Assembly (NCBI RefSeq): GCF_000282595.1
Contig: NZ_AKIZ01000003.1
Location: forward strand, 124,001-188,000
Length of the DNA: 64,000 nt
From: Phyllobacterium sp. YR531
Lineage (GTDB): Bacteria; Pseudomonadota; Alphaproteobacteria; Rhizobiales; Rhizobiaceae
Direction of reading: 5' to 3'
In this document: one piece after another, positions 48,892 through 58,115 of the stretch
Position numbering within the stretch: position 1 is the stretch's first letter
How the letters are laid out: each line of letters begins with the position of its first letter
The notes under the pieces: generated by a model
The model's database searches: none
The model's input: the letters and a program-made list of their open reading frames with translations, nothing else
What the model was told of the DNA's origin: nothing
Program-made: the position numbers and the translations under genes

Positions 48892-49797
48892 ATGGACACT
48901 TTGAATGCCATGCGGGTTTTTACCCGCGTTGTTGAACGCCGCAGCTTTACCTTGGCCGCTGAGGATGTCGGCTTGCCAAGGTCAACGGTTACGAACGCAG
49001 TTCAGCGACTGGAAACCAGACTGGGAGTTGGACTGCTGAACCGCACCACGCGGCAGGTCAGCCCGACTTTGGACGGCCAAGCCTATTATCAGCGCTGTCT
49101 GACAATTTTGGCCGATATAGAAGATGCGGAGGGAGCCTTCGCCGGTGTAGTACCCAAAGGCCTACTACGCGTTGATGTGCATGGCACTCTGGCACGGCAT
49201 TTTCTGCTACCGGATCTTCCCGCTTTTCTCGCCGCCTATCCTCAATTGCAGTTTCACATGAGCGAAGGAGACCGGTTGATTGATCTTGTTCGTGAGGGCG
49301 TGGACTGCGTATTGCGCGTCGGCGAACTCTCCGACAGCGACATGATAGGCAGGCGCGTTGGAATGCTCGAAGAAATCACCTTGGCCTCACCGGGCTACAT
49401 CGCGAAATACGGTATGCCGCTTCATCCTGAGCATTTGGATGGTCATCGTATGGTAGGTTTCCATTCGACCGTAACCGGAGGAATTCTTCCACTTGAATTC
49501 ACTGTTAATGGCATCATTCGCAATATCACTCTGCCTGCAGATGTTTCAGTAAATGCTGCGGAGAGTTTTGTGGCCAGCGCACAGCTCGGTTTCGGACTGA
49601 TTCAAGTACCCCGCTATCACGTCGAGACAGGCCTTGCGACGCGTTCCCTGATCCAGGTTCTGCAGGATTTCCCGCCCTCACCCACGCCTGTATCTTTGCT
49701 CTATCCCCGCAACCGGCAGCTCTCGCGCCGGGTGCGGGTGTTCATTGACTGGCTGACCAAGGAGTTTGCAAGCAAGAATATCAACAGGCAGCCATGA
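48892..49797 (+). CDS. LysR-family transcriptional regulator
   Basis: The 301-residue protein starts with MDTLNAMRVFTRVVERRSFTLAAEDVGLPRSTVTNAVQRLETRLGV, a LysR helix-turn-helix, followed by an effector domain with GLLRVDVHGTLARHFLLP. The ATG at 48892 starts the conserved domain; a start five codons upstream is possible. It is divergent from the two-SDR operon and is its likely regulator. Confidence 0.9.
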   Translation: MDTLNAMRVFTRVVERRSFTLAAEDVGLPRSTVTNAVQRLETRLGVGLLNRTTRQVSPTLDGQAYYQRCLTILADIEDAEGAFAGVVPKGLLRVDVHGTLARHFLLPDLPAFLAAYPQLQFHMSEGDRLIDLVREGVDCVLRVGELSDSDMIGRRVGMLEEITLASPGYIAKYGMPLHPEHLDGHRMVGFHSTVTGGILPLEFTVNGIIRNITLPADVSVNAAESFVASAQLGFGLIQVPRYHVETGLATRSLIQVLQDFPPSPTPVSLLYPRNRQLSRRVRVFIDWLTKEFASKNINRQP

Positions 49798-49827
49798 GTT
49801 CCACTTTTGAGAATGACAACTGAGCAA

Positions 49828-50538
49828 TCAAGCGGCAGCCTTGGCTATTTGTTGTAAGGCATTCTTAAACTCCACATGTCCGGCAAACCCGCCTCGCGAT
49901 TGTGCAGATTCCTCGTGCTCGATTGCATGGGCAAACTTTACAGCAGGATCAGCTTCCAGTCTTTCATAGAGCTTTTTCAAGCCTGTATAATCGGCATAAC
50001 TGGCAGTCTTGTGGAAATTACTCCAGCGCGCGATTCCCATGAAGTAGGCATCTGCCAATGTCGGCCTGTCACCTAACAGCCATTGCTTGTCACCCAGCAA
50101 GAGCTCCAAATCTTCGTGGGCTTTGCTGACCTTGGTCTTGCCATAAGCAATCAGGGTTTCAGATTCATCGCCTGCACTTGCATGCTCCAACGCGTACCAA
50201 AGCGGCGAGTAAGCGTTGAAGAATGTGGTATTCAAGAATGCCAGCATCTGATTGAGGCGATCGAAATCCTTTGTTCCTTGTTTAAAGGCAATACCCTGCT
50301 CGATCGCGCCCGCGCCGATATGGTTGAGAATTGCCATGCTTTCGCTGATGAATTCTCCTTCCGCGGTCAACAAGGTTGGCGTCTCTGCAATAGGATTGAT
50401 CTGCCGGTAAGCTTGGCTGGTAACCGTTTCCGGCATTGCGATACGTGAAAGCTGGTAAGATTGCTTTGACCACTCCAACGCAACAATGGACCCAAATGAG
50501 CAGCCCTCTGGCACACCGTAAAAAAGTATCTGTGTCAT
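49828..50538 (-). CDS. Glutathione S-transferase-like protein
   Basis: The 236-residue protein has a thioredoxin-like N-terminal domain (ILFYGVPEGCSFGSIVALEW, INPIAETPTLLTAEGEFISESMAIL, where ESMA is the glutathione gamma-glutamyl binding loop) and an all-helical C-terminal domain (WLLGDRPTLADAYFMGIARW). The cysteine/serine near residue 13-14 may activate glutathione. It is divergent from a LysR gene at 50667, a common pairing for inducible detoxification. GAGGAAC precedes the ATG. Confidence 0.88.
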   Translation of the reverse strand: MTQILFYGVPEGCSFGSIVALEWSKQSYQLSRIAMPETVTSQAYRQINPIAETPTLLTAEGEFISESMAILNHIGAGAIEQGIAFKQGTKDFDRLNQMLAFLNTTFFNAYSPLWYALEHASAGDESETLIAYGKTKVSKAHEDLELLLGDKQWLLGDRPTLADAYFMGIARWSNFHKTASYADYTGLKKLYERLEADPAVKFAHAIEHEESAQSRGGFAGHVEFKNALQQIAKAAA

Positions 50539-50666
50539 AATAGTTCCTCGTTTTTACCCAAGGCACTCTCGCCTCTACATCCATTAGTTATTACATGTGG
50601 ACGATCTGACGGTAGATGGCTATTCTGCAACTTATCGTCCATACTTGTAGACTCTGAGGCGAACCC

Positions 50667-51563
50667 GTGATCAATCTCAATGACCTTTTTCTTTTCGTTC
50701 AAGCGGTTGAGGCAGGCAGCTTTTCGGAAGGTGCCCGCCGCCTTGGTATCCCCAAATCCACCATCAGCAAGCGTATAGGAGAGCTTGAAGCCCAGCTCGG
50801 CGCACGTCTCATCCACCGCACCTCACGCAGCTTTTCACTATCCGATGCGGGACGGGATTTCTTCAATCATGCACGTGGTGCTTTAATCGAAGCAGAGGCC
50901 GCCGAAAACATCGTTCGCAGTCGGCTGGCAGAGCCGAGTGGCACGGTCCGCATAACTGCCTCCATTCCAACTACACAATTCTATCTGGCCGATTGCCTAC
51001 CCGTACTCGCCCGCAAATACCCAAAGATAAATCTGGAAATGTACGCCAGCGACCGGTTTGTCGACCTTGTGCAGGAAGGCTATGATCTGGCAATCCGAAG
51101 TCATTTCGCACCACTTCCGGATTCGGATCTCGTCCAAAAGCAATTGATGACAGAACCGATATTTGTCGTTGCTTCGCCCGGCTATCTTTCAGCCCATGGC
51201 CAGCCTGTATCGCCGCAGGATGTGAGCAGCCACTACGGACTTCTCAGTGCTTCTGGTGCGGAAATCTGGCATCTTGTTTCTGATAGCGGTGCGGAAGTGA
51301 AAACAAAGCCTATCCGCAGAATGCTTGCCAATGAATCCATAACCCTCATCAAGGCAGCCATCGCCGATATGGGACTTACCTGCCTACCTTCCTCCATCTG
51401 CGAGAGTGCAATTAAACATGGCGAGCTCATTCGTGTTTTACCGGATTGGTCAGCGGGCATGGTAACCACGACATTGCTCATGCCCCATCGCCGAGGGCAG
51501 CTTCCGAGCGTTCGAGCGGTCGTCGATTTCTTTTCCAATGACATGCGAAAGGGCGGTGAATAA
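50667..51563 (+). CDS. LysR-family transcriptional regulator
   Basis: The 298-residue protein has a LysR DNA-binding domain (NLNDLFLFVQAVEAGSFSEGARRLGIPKSTISKRIGELEAQLG) and an effector domain from about residue 90. It starts with GTG, the only start in this frame that precedes the conserved domain. It is divergent from the glutathione-transferase gene with 128 bases between and probably regulates it; the hydrolase gene to the right has its own promoter and operator-like palindrome. Confidence 0.9.
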   Translation: MINLNDLFLFVQAVEAGSFSEGARRLGIPKSTISKRIGELEAQLGARLIHRTSRSFSLSDAGRDFFNHARGALIEAEAAENIVRSRLAEPSGTVRITASIPTTQFYLADCLPVLARKYPKINLEMYASDRFVDLVQEGYDLAIRSHFAPLPDSDLVQKQLMTEPIFVVASPGYLSAHGQPVSPQDVSSHYGLLSASGAEIWHLVSDSGAEVKTKPIRRMLANESITLIKAAIADMGLTCLPSSICESAIKHGELIRVLPDWSAGMVTTTLLMPHRRGQLPSVRAVVDFFSNDMRKGGE

Positions 51564-51594
51564 TTCGGCTATCCGGCGATCAACAATACGTGAT

Positions 51595-51624
51595 TTTACA
51601 AACTACCGTTCGGTAGTTTTTATA
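51595..51624 (+). promoter_or_regulatory. Promoter with a 9-2-9 palindrome filling its spacer
   Basis: TTTACA (51595-51600) and TTTATA (51619-51624) are separated by 18 bases. AAACTACCG (51600-51608) and CGGTAGTTT (51611-51619) form a perfect inverted repeat around TT that fills the spacer. The arrangement is typical of a TetR-family repressor site controlling the downstream hydrolase gene. No TetR gene is in the window. Confidence 0.65.
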
Positions 51625-51655
51625 AAGACTTTCTTACCTCCCAAAGGAAGTCGTC

Positions 51656-52513
51656 ATGCATGTAAAATACAAAACTGCCACAGTGGATGATGTTGAAGTT
51701 TTCTATCGGGAAGCCGGGTCTGCCGATGCGCCGACCCTGTTGCTCCTGCACGGATTCCCAACTTCCAGCCACATGTTCCGTGATCTTATTCCTGAACTGG
51801 CGGAACATTATCGGGTCATCGCGCCAGACCTTCCCGGGTTTGGTAACACCAAAGCACCCGAACGCGGCAAGTTTGCTTATACCTTCGATAATCTGGCTCA
51901 TGTAATTGGCCGGTTCACAGAGGTCCTCGCGCTGGAGCAATACGCACTTTATATTTTTGACTATGGTGCTCCAACGGGATTGCGTCTGGCTCTTGCTCAT
52001 CCGGAGCGTGTTTCAGCGATCATAACCCAAAACGGTAACGCCTATATTGAGGGCTTGAGCGAAGCATGGGGCCCATGGCAAACATACTGGCGCGAACCAA
52101 CCCCGGAAAATCGTGAGGCTTGCCGGGAGTCGCTCTCACCTGAGGTTATCCGCGACTGGCAATACTTCACCGGCACTAATCCCATCAATGTTTCGCCCGA
52201 TGGTTACACGCTGGACAACGCATATCTTGCCCGCTCAGGAAATGATGAAATTCAATTGGACCTGATTTTGGACTACCGCTCCAATGTCGAATTATATCCG
52301 GCATTCCAATCCTATTTCCGCAAGCATCAGCCGCCGCTCTTGGCCGTATGGGGCAAGAAAGATCCCGCTTTTCTGCCAGCGGGCGCTGAAGCCTATAAGC
52401 GTGATTTGCCTAGTGCACAGGTTCATCTGCTTGATACCGGGCATTTCGCCCTTGAAACACACGCTTCTGAGATAGGCATGCTCATCCGGAATTTTCTGCG
52501 TGAACATATTTGA
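51656..52513 (+). CDS. Alpha/beta hydrolase with aspartate nucleophile (epoxide hydrolase/dehalogenase-like)
   Basis: The 285-residue protein has the oxyanion region LLLHGFPTSSHMFRDLIPEL, VIAPDLPGFG, and at the nucleophile elbow YIFDYGAPTGLRLA, where aspartate replaces the serine of esterases; this is typical of epoxide hydrolases and haloalkane dehalogenases. GHFALETH supplies the catalytic histidine and VWGKKDPAFLP the third-acid region. A TetR-type palindrome at its promoter suggests induction by a toxic compound. The substrate is unknown. Confidence 0.87.
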   Translation: MHVKYKTATVDDVEVFYREAGSADAPTLLLLHGFPTSSHMFRDLIPELAEHYRVIAPDLPGFGNTKAPERGKFAYTFDNLAHVIGRFTEVLALEQYALYIFDYGAPTGLRLALAHPERVSAIITQNGNAYIEGLSEAWGPWQTYWREPTPENREACRESLSPEVIRDWQYFTGTNPINVSPDGYTLDNAYLARSGNDEIQLDLILDYRSNVELYPAFQSYFRKHQPPLLAVWGKKDPAFLPAGAEAYKRDLPSAQVHLLDTGHFALETHASEIGMLIRNFLREHI

Positions 52514-52612
52514 CAGTAAAAAGAGCGCCTGCCCCTAACGGATTTGCAATTGTTTATGGGTAAACACTGACAAATTGCCGGATCGCATACTGCGGTTTGA
52601 GGTTCGGCTTTC

Positions 52613-52975
52613 ATGATACTTTTGAGAAAGTCGATGTCAGCGTCCAAGCCCGGTCAATCCGAACAAAGAGAACAGGAACGCAAGCGGACAAGATTGCGTT
52701 CGGGCAAACTTGTGACCCTTGATGGTCAATTTTTAAAGGAATGCCATTTTCAGGACCTTGCCGAAGGCGGAGCCCGGATACGACTTATCGGTCAATGCGA
52801 TGTACCCGAGCGTTTCTGGCTATTCGACGATCAATATTGTGGCGCGCTTATCACGCGGGTTATCTGGCGCAAGGATTTGGATCTTGGGGTGCAATTTGCT
52901 CCGGATTCAACCGTCACCCCGCTAAGCGACAGGATAATTCATGCACTGTCCGGAAAGTATTATTCACTGGGTTGA
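52613..52975 (+). CDS. PilZ-domain protein (c-di-GMP receptor)
   Basis: The product of up to 120 residues has the PilZ motifs: RKRTRLRSG (RxxxR) and DLAEGGARIRL (D/NxSxxG-like, with Ala for Ser), followed by WRKDLDLGVQF. Such proteins bind c-di-GMP and pass the signal to flagella, polysaccharide synthesis or regulators. The start may be ATG at 52613 or 52634. It converges with the flagellar operon with only 19 bases between stops, so a link to motility is likely, but this is inference. Confidence 0.85.
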   Translation: MILLRKSMSASKPGQSEQREQERKRTRLRSGKLVTLDGQFLKECHFQDLAEGGARIRLIGQCDVPERFWLFDDQYCGALITRVIWRKDLDLGVQFAPDSTVTPLSDRIIHALSGKYYSLG

Positions 52976-52994
52976 AAGCGGAAAACTCCAATGA

Positions 52995-53465
52995 TCAACC
53001 GCGGCTGATACCTTTGGTATTCTGGTCACGAATCTCTTTTGATGAGATATAATTGAACTGCTGGACGAGCAGGTCTTTGACAAGCGGCGCGGGGAACCGG
53101 GCGTTTACACCATCAATGATTGCCTGCTTGACGTCGTCAAACTTCACCTTCTGCACATCTTTGACATCAGAATAGTGACCGTAGAACTGCCGGAATATCT
53201 CATCATTTATAAAGGCAGCGACCGGTACTTTGACGGAAGCTTTTACCGCACTGTCCAGTGTATAGATTAGCTGCGTAACGACATAGCCCTCTACTGCACC
53301 GTCAATGATAATAGGAATACTGAACACTTCTGTCTTGCCATCATCTAACACCTGTGTGGATTGGGATGTCACTGATGCTGTCGCAGAATTCTGCTTTACT
53401 GCAAAATACAGCGACCCAAGAGCAACGACGCAAATCCACAGTCCGATAATGGCAATGCGTATCAT
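52995..53465 (-). CDS. Membrane-anchored protein at the end of the flagellar operon
   Basis: The 156-residue protein has one N-terminal hydrophobic helix (IRIAIIGLWICVVALGSLYFA) and a periplasmic part without a recognised domain. It overlaps the preceding FlgN-like gene by four bases. Rhizobial flagellar clusters end with similar small uncharacterised genes (from memory), so a role in basal-body assembly or motor function is possible. There is no clear motif for a FliL or MotE role. Confidence 0.65.
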   Translation of the reverse strand: MIRIAIIGLWICVVALGSLYFAVKQNSATASVTSQSTQVLDDGKTEVFSIPIIIDGAVEGYVVTQLIYTLDSAVKASVKVPVAAFINDEIFRQFYGHYSDVKDVQKVKFDDVKQAIIDGVNARFPAPLVKDLLVQQFNYISSKEIRDQNTKGISRG

Positions 53466-53869
53466 GCGCCCATGCCATCCCGCATCTGGCGCGCCGTATA
53501 GGTACCGTCAGCTTCATGAGTTTCCAGCGCATCGCGGATAATGCCCGTCAGTTCGCTGACGGCACGCAAATGCAGCTTCAATGCTTCGCAATTGCGCTCG
53601 AGCTTCAAACGAAGATTATCGAGCACTGGTTGAAGGGCTTTGAGTGCGGCATTGTCGACCGATTTCACAGCCTTCCCAAGCGCCTTGTTGAAATCACGCA
53701 GCCCACGGCTTTTGCTTGCATTGATTTCGGCCAAATCAACAGCGCCACCATCCATGAGGAGACCCGTCTCGTGCTCAATAACGTCCTCAAGCCGGCGAAT
53801 GGCGAAAAGTACCGGGTCCAGCGCAGGATCAAGGCCGGTCTGCTGTTTGTTGTCGTTGACGATTTCCAT
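53462..53869 (-). CDS. FlgN-like flagellar export chaperone (putative)
   Basis: This protein of about 135 residues is almost wholly alpha-helical with heptad-like spacing (LFAIRRLEDVIEHETGLLMDG, LQPVLDNLRLKLERNCEALKLHL), the pattern of FlgN-type chaperones for the hook-filament junction proteins FlgK and FlgL. A GGAAGGA site lies six bases before the ATG at 53869; earlier in-frame starts are too close to it. It follows the rod-binding protein gene in the flagellar operon. The assignment rests on size, helical pattern and context. Confidence 0.65.
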   Translation of the reverse strand: MEIVNDNKQQTGLDPALDPVLFAIRRLEDVIEHETGLLMDGGAVDLAEINASKSRGLRDFNKALGKAVKSVDNAALKALQPVLDNLRLKLERNCEALKLHLRAVSELTGIIRDALETHEADGTYTARQMRDGMGA

Positions 53870-53893
53870 ATCCATTCCTTCCAATCTTCGGCC

Positions 53894-54454
53894 TCAACTC
53901 TGACGAGTCTTTGTGAGATCTTCTGTTGATTTCAACTGCTTTTGGATGAGTTGCCGTTCGATCTGGTGCAATATTGCATTTGAAACCTGCTCTTTGGTAT
54001 CAATGTCCGGCGCGGTGTTGAGAGTTTCAACCGCTTCGGGTTTAATTCGTTTTGCGCTCTGCTCTTCCAGCATGCGAGCAACGCCAATGCCGCCTGCATT
54101 GGCCATTTGGTTGGCGATGGCCTCCGACATCATCGATTTCCAATAGCCGCCCGCGATACCTTCGCCATAAACTGCTTGATTCTCACCTGAGAACATCGAT
54201 TCCACAAAAGACTGAAGCATAAAGGCTTCGAACTTCTTGAACGCCGGGCTTGGAGCGGGCGTCTTCGCCAGCGCATCTTCAGAGGCACTCCCTCCCATCT
54301 GCAAACGCGCAAAGTTCTCAGACGATAGCGGGATCTGTGCTGATGCGCGATCCGCCGTCATGGTCCGCAATCTTTCAGCCGATGCCCGCATTGCTTGCGG
54401 GTCAGCAGCCATTGCCACATCCAACACCAAATCTGAAGGTGGATTAATAGCCAT
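53894..54454 (-). CDS. Flagellar rod-binding protein, FlgJ N-terminal type
   Basis: The 186-residue protein contains FKKFEAFMLQSFVESMFSG, YGEGIAGGYWKSMMSEAIANQMANAGGIGVARML, which is the Rod-binding (FlgJ N-terminal) domain. There is no C-terminal muramidase domain, as is usual in alphaproteobacteria. It acts in the periplasm in rod assembly. The ATG at 54454 begins AINPPSDLVLDVA; a start five codons upstream is also possible. A stretch of about 75 bases separates it from the FliJ-like gene. Confidence 0.85.
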   Translation of the reverse strand: MAINPPSDLVLDVAMAADPQAMRASAERLRTMTADRASAQIPLSSENFARLQMGGSASEDALAKTPAPSPAFKKFEAFMLQSFVESMFSGENQAVYGEGIAGGYWKSMMSEAIANQMANAGGIGVARMLEEQSAKRIKPEAVETLNTAPDIDTKEQVSNAILHQIERQLIQKQLKSTEDLTKTRQS

Positions 54455-54528
54455 AAAAGACAGTCCCATACTGTTTCATGTTTATGACATTAGCTCCCCA
54501 AACTTGACTGAGGCTTGAGCCCTGCAAA

Positions 54529-54924
54529 CTAGCTTGCGACTTTGCCAAGCAACTGGCTGATATGTTCATCAATCTCCATAGCTAGTTCCTGTCGTTGCCG
54601 TTCATTCTCATAGGCACGTAGTCTATCGTTCAGAACATCAAGCGTTCTGGAGTTCTTCAGAAGTTCCTGCCGCTCAATTGCCAATTGTCCGGTCAAGCCC
54701 AAGGCTTTTATCCGGTTGGCTTCAAGGCGCTTTATGATGATATCGGAAGAGACAATATTGACGCCGGATTCAAAGCGGTCATTCTGCATCTTGAACAGAG
54801 CTTCATCTTCCTGCGCTATTGCAAGCACGTCGGCATTGATTGTCGCAATCCTCATTTCGGCCTTGGCTTTCTTCAACCCCTGCAATCGGATTAAGCCCCG
54901 ATAAGATGCGCGAGTACCGGCCAT
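54529..54924 (-). CDS. FliJ-like coiled-coil flagellar protein (putative)
   Basis: The 131-residue protein is a long helical coiled coil (RLQGLKKAKAEMRIATINAD, ERQELLKNSRTLDVLNDRLRAYENERQRQELAMEI), the size and shape of FliJ, the stalk-like part of the export ATPase complex. Its ATG shares a base with the fliR stop, so translation is coupled. Sequence similarity to FliJ is weak, as usual for the family; the call depends on structure and context. Confidence 0.65.
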   Translation of the reverse strand: MAGTRASYRGLIRLQGLKKAKAEMRIATINADVLAIAQEDEALFKMQNDRFESGVNIVSSDIIIKRLEANRIKALGLTGQLAIERQELLKNSRTLDVLNDRLRAYENERQRQELAMEIDEHISQLLGKVAS

Positions 54925-55673
54925 CAAAACGACCTCAGATAAGAGCCGGCTTCGCTTGTGAACAACCTCAACAAGTCCGGCATGGCAAAATAAAGCAGCA
55001 TCAATCCACCAGCCAAAACAAAGGGCATGGAGATAAAGTACACCGGAATGGCAGGCGTCAGCTTGTTGATCAACCCGACAGCGATATTTACGACAACTGC
55101 AAACACAATGAATGGTGCAGCTATGCGTATGGTGCTCATAAAGGCCTTTGAGAGAGTGTCCGTCAAATTGACCATTGCCGTGCCGGGTTGGAAAATACCA
55201 TCTACCGGAATAGCCGAGTATGAAGACAGGAGCGCGCGAAACACCTCAAGGTGCAAATCCGTGATGAAGAACAGGCACAGAGCCGTCAGTGTCACAAAGC
55301 TTGCTATTGCAGCCTGCGGCTCCTCTCCTTCAATCGATCCGGCTGGAGCACCCGAATAACCGACAGTCATCGCGATCGTATTGGCCATGAATTGGAGGGC
55401 CCAAAAATACATGCGAGCGAGCACGCCTATCAGCCCACCGACAATAATCTCCACAACTATGATCCGCATGAGCATCAGCGGCGCTGCTTTGGCAGCTGGC
55501 GCCACTTGGGCAAGCACAAGAGGCACGACCATCAGTGAGCAAGCCAGCGCCAGAAAAAGCCGGACCTGCAGAGGAATTCGCGGGCTGGAAATTCCCGGCA
55601 TGATAAGCAGACAGGCACCCACCCGCGCAAATACCAGAAATCCTGCAAGCGCCGTATCACCAAGCGGAAGCAT
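54924..55673 (-). CDS. fliR: Flagellar export gate protein FliR
   Basis: The 249-residue membrane protein has six hydrophobic segments and the FliR hallmarks RVGACLLIMPGISSPRIPLQVRLFLAL, GYSGAPAGSIEG and AVVVNIAVGLINKLTPAIPVYFISMPF. FliR with FliP and FliQ forms the core of the flagellar type III export gate in the inner membrane. It follows flhA by 11 bases. Confidence 0.95.
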   Translation of the reverse strand: MLPLGDTALAGFLVFARVGACLLIMPGISSPRIPLQVRLFLALACSLMVVPLVLAQVAPAAKAAPLMLMRIIVVEIIVGGLIGVLARMYFWALQFMANTIAMTVGYSGAPAGSIEGEEPQAAIASFVTLTALCLFFITDLHLEVFRALLSSYSAIPVDGIFQPGTAMVNLTDTLSKAFMSTIRIAAPFIVFAVVVNIAVGLINKLTPAIPVYFISMPFVLAGGLMLLYFAMPDLLRLFTSEAGSYLRSF

Positions 55674-55684
55674 TCAAAGCGATC

Positions 55685-57775
55685 TCACGAAATGGTTCCA
55701 AGAGAACGGACTTCGACACCTCGCGCTATTTCTACGTGCGATAGCACTGACAGCGTTGTGAAAAGGCGCTCGATAATCATCCGGATATAGGGTCGGGCTT
55801 CTGGTGAAGCGACCAGAACAAACCGCTCGCCAGCGTCGAGATGCTTGCGGATTGCCGTTGTCGCCTCGGTTCCGAATTGCTCCAAAAGACGTGGATCAAT
55901 ATCAAACTCGGTGACCTCGCCCTTTGCATCACGCTTGAGGCTTTGATGGAAAACCAGATCCCAGCGATTGCCAAGGCGCAACACGGAAAGCACACTGTTA
56001 TCAGCCAAGTCACCGCAAATCTGTTGGGCCATGCGCATGCGCACATGTTCAACGATCATCTCAGAGCGCCGCACATGCGGAGCTACCTCAGCTATGGCTT
56101 CTAGAATGAGATTGAGGTTGCGGATTGAGACCCGCTCGGAAAGCAGAAGTTTCAATACGGCCTGCAAACCGGAATAAGAAAGATTGGCAGGACAAATATC
56201 GTCGAGCAGCTTCTTGTATTCCGGACCAAGCCGATCAAGCAGCGCCCTCATATCTTTGTAGGATAGCAACTGCGATAGATTATTGCGCACGATCTCGCTG
56301 AGATGCGTAAGCAGAACCGAGAGATTATCGACAGTCATGTAGTTGTCGCGCTTAAGTTCTGCAGCAAAGGTTTCCGGCACAGAATAAGCCTTCATGCCGA
56401 AAGCTGGTTCCCGCACTTCTTCGCCCGGGACATGGGGCGGCGGACGATCTCCAGGAATAACCAGTATCTCGCCCACACGAAGCTCATGCGAAGCCACCAC
56501 GGTTCCATGAATTTTGATGCGATAGGTTTTTGGCGGCAACAGGAAATCGTCCGTGACCTTGATCTCAGGTACGACGAATCCGTACTCAACCGCAAATTTC
56601 TTGCGCATTTTGTTGACGCGGTGCGCCAGTTCAAGTTGCGATGACATCAATCGTGAAGAGAGCTGCTTGCCAAGGCACAGCTCAATCTGAGCTGTCTCAA
56701 GTGAAGCTTTGACCGAGTTGCGATCTTCGTCCTCGGCAGTCTTCTGCTTGATTGCCAATTCAGCCTGCGCTGCGGCAGCAACCTTTGCCAGTTTGCGCGG
56801 CACCGAAATGCCAATCGCGGTCAAACCTATAGCAAGCACAAAAAACGGAAATGCCGGCAGTCCCGGCAATACGCCGAGAACGAAGAGCAGCAATGCAGCT
56901 ATGAAAAGAGCTTTTGGATAGGCTCCCAGCTGTCCGAAAACGGCTTTATCAGTCGATCCGCGGGTGCCGCCTTTCGACACAAGAAGACCAGCTGCCAGCG
57001 AAACGATAAGAGCAGGAATCTGCGTTACCAGACCATCACCGACCGACAGCTTGGTGAACACATCTGCCGCCTCGCTGACTTCCATGCCGTGGCGGGTTAC
57101 ACCAATAATGATACCGCCAAAAATATTGACCGCGGTGATGATCAAACCGGCAATCGCATCGCCCCTGACAAACTTTGAAGCACCATCCATTGAACCGAAG
57201 AAGGCACTTTCCTCTTCCAGTTCGCGGCGGCGATGTTGGGCTTCTTTCTCGTCGATCAATCCGGAGGAAAGATCTGCATCGATGGCCATCTGCTTGCCGG
57301 GAATGGCATCAAGTGTGAAACGTGCACCAACTTCTGCAATACGTGTAGCGCCCTTGGTGATGACGAGGAAGTTGACAATAATCAGGATCGCAAAGACCAC
57401 GAGACCGATAACAAAGTCTCCACCCATGACAAACTGCGAAAAGCCGTGGATCACCTGCCCTGCAGCGGCATAGCCTTCGTCACCATGAGTAAGAATGACA
57501 CGCGTTGTTGCAATGTTAAGCGAAAGACGCATCATGGTTGCAATCAGCAATACGGTGGGAAAGGCCGAAAAGTCGAGCGGTCGCTGAATCCAAAGCGACA
57601 CCATGAGGATAAGCACGGACAAAGCTATGGAAAAAGCCAGCCCGATATCGAGAATCATCGGGGAAACGGGCAGGAACAGCACCGTCAGAATGATGACAAT
57701 GCCGAGCGCAAGGCCGACATCACTGCCGGTCAGATAACCCTTGTCACCCAGTCGTTTTACTGCTGCCTGCTGCAC
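55685..57775 (-). CDS. flhA: Flagellar export gate protein FlhA
   Basis: The 696-residue protein has eight hydrophobic helices in the first 330 residues, with the FHIPEP family signature [36 protein letters not shown], and a large cytoplasmic domain (about 350-696; [21 protein letters not shown]) that docks export chaperones. It forms the nonameric ring of the export gate. The start is GTG at 57775 with AGGAGAAG upstream. It follows fliQ after 71 bases, which contain a hairpin at 57784-57806. Confidence 0.97.
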   Translation of the reverse strand: MQQAAVKRLGDKGYLTGSDVGLALGIVIILTVLFLPVSPMILDIGLAFSIALSVLILMVSLWIQRPLDFSAFPTVLLIATMMRLSLNIATTRVILTHGDEGYAAAGQVIHGFSQFVMGGDFVIGLVVFAILIIVNFLVITKGATRIAEVGARFTLDAIPGKQMAIDADLSSGLIDEKEAQHRRRELEEESAFFGSMDGASKFVRGDAIAGLIITAVNIFGGIIIGVTRHGMEVSEAADVFTKLSVGDGLVTQIPALIVSLAAGLLVSKGGTRGSTDKAVFGQLGAYPKALFIAALLLFVLGVLPGLPAFPFFVLAIGLTAIGISVPRKLAKVAAAAQAELAIKQKTAEDEDRNSVKASLETAQIELCLGKQLSSRLMSSQLELAHRVNKMRKKFAVEYGFVVPEIKVTDDFLLPPKTYRIKIHGTVVASHELRVGEILVIPGDRPPPHVPGEEVREPAFGMKAYSVPETFAAELKRDNYMTVDNLSVLLTHLSEIVRNNLSQLLSYKDMRALLDRLGPEYKKLLDDICPANLSYSGLQAVLKLLLSERVSIRNLNLILEAIAEVAPHVRRSEMIVEHVRMRMAQQICGDLADNSVLSVLRLGNRWDLVFHQSLKRDAKGEVTEFDIDPRLLEQFGTEATTAIRKHLDAGERFVLVASPEARPYIRMIIERLFTTLSVLSHVEIARGVEVRSLGTIS

Positions 57776-57783
57776 GGACTTCT

Positions 57784-57806
57784 CCTATTGTCGAAACAAC
57801 AATAGG
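57784..57806. repeat. Hairpin in the fliQ-flhA spacer
   Basis: CCTATTGT (57784-57791) and ACAATAGG (57799-57806) are perfect complements with a 7-base loop, about 10 bases upstream of the flhA GTG. The left arm includes part of the ribosome-binding region, so the structure could limit flhA translation. This function is inferred. Confidence 0.5.
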
Positions 57807-57846
57807 GCACGAAGCTTACGCGAAGCCCGCGCGTGCTCGTTCTGGG

Positions 57847-58113
57847 TTAAAAACCCTTTTCAATCCGCGAATAGGTCAGCAACGTCAGCGTATTGATCTG
57901 CGATCCGACGAAGGGGGCGGTCAGGGCAAGTACCGCCAGAATAACCAGTATTTTTGGAACGAAAGTCAGTGTGACTTCCTGAATCTGCGTCAGAGCCTGA
58001 AACAGGGCAATGCCGACACCAGCCAGCATAGCCGCAGCAACAGCAGGCCCCGCCGCGACGATAACGGTCCAGATCGCCTGATTTACAATATCGAGTGCAT
58101 CAGCCTCATTCAT
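57847..58113 (-). CDS. fliQ: Flagellar export gate protein FliQ
   Basis: The 88-residue protein has two hydrophobic helices with AGPAVAAAMLAGVGIALFQALTQIQEVTLTFVPKI, the conserved FliQ core between them. It is part of the FliPQR export gate. It starts two bases after flgD ends. Confidence 0.96.
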   Translation of the reverse strand: MNEADALDIVNQAIWTVIVAAGPAVAAAMLAGVGIALFQALTQIQEVTLTFVPKILVILAVLALTAPFVGSQINTLTLLTYSRIEKGF

Positions 58114-58115
58114 GA

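Noticed and set aside
56964-57805. Rightward frames antisense to flhA
   Set aside because: Long antisense frames arise from GC-biased codon use; flhA has the FHIPEP signature across the same bases.
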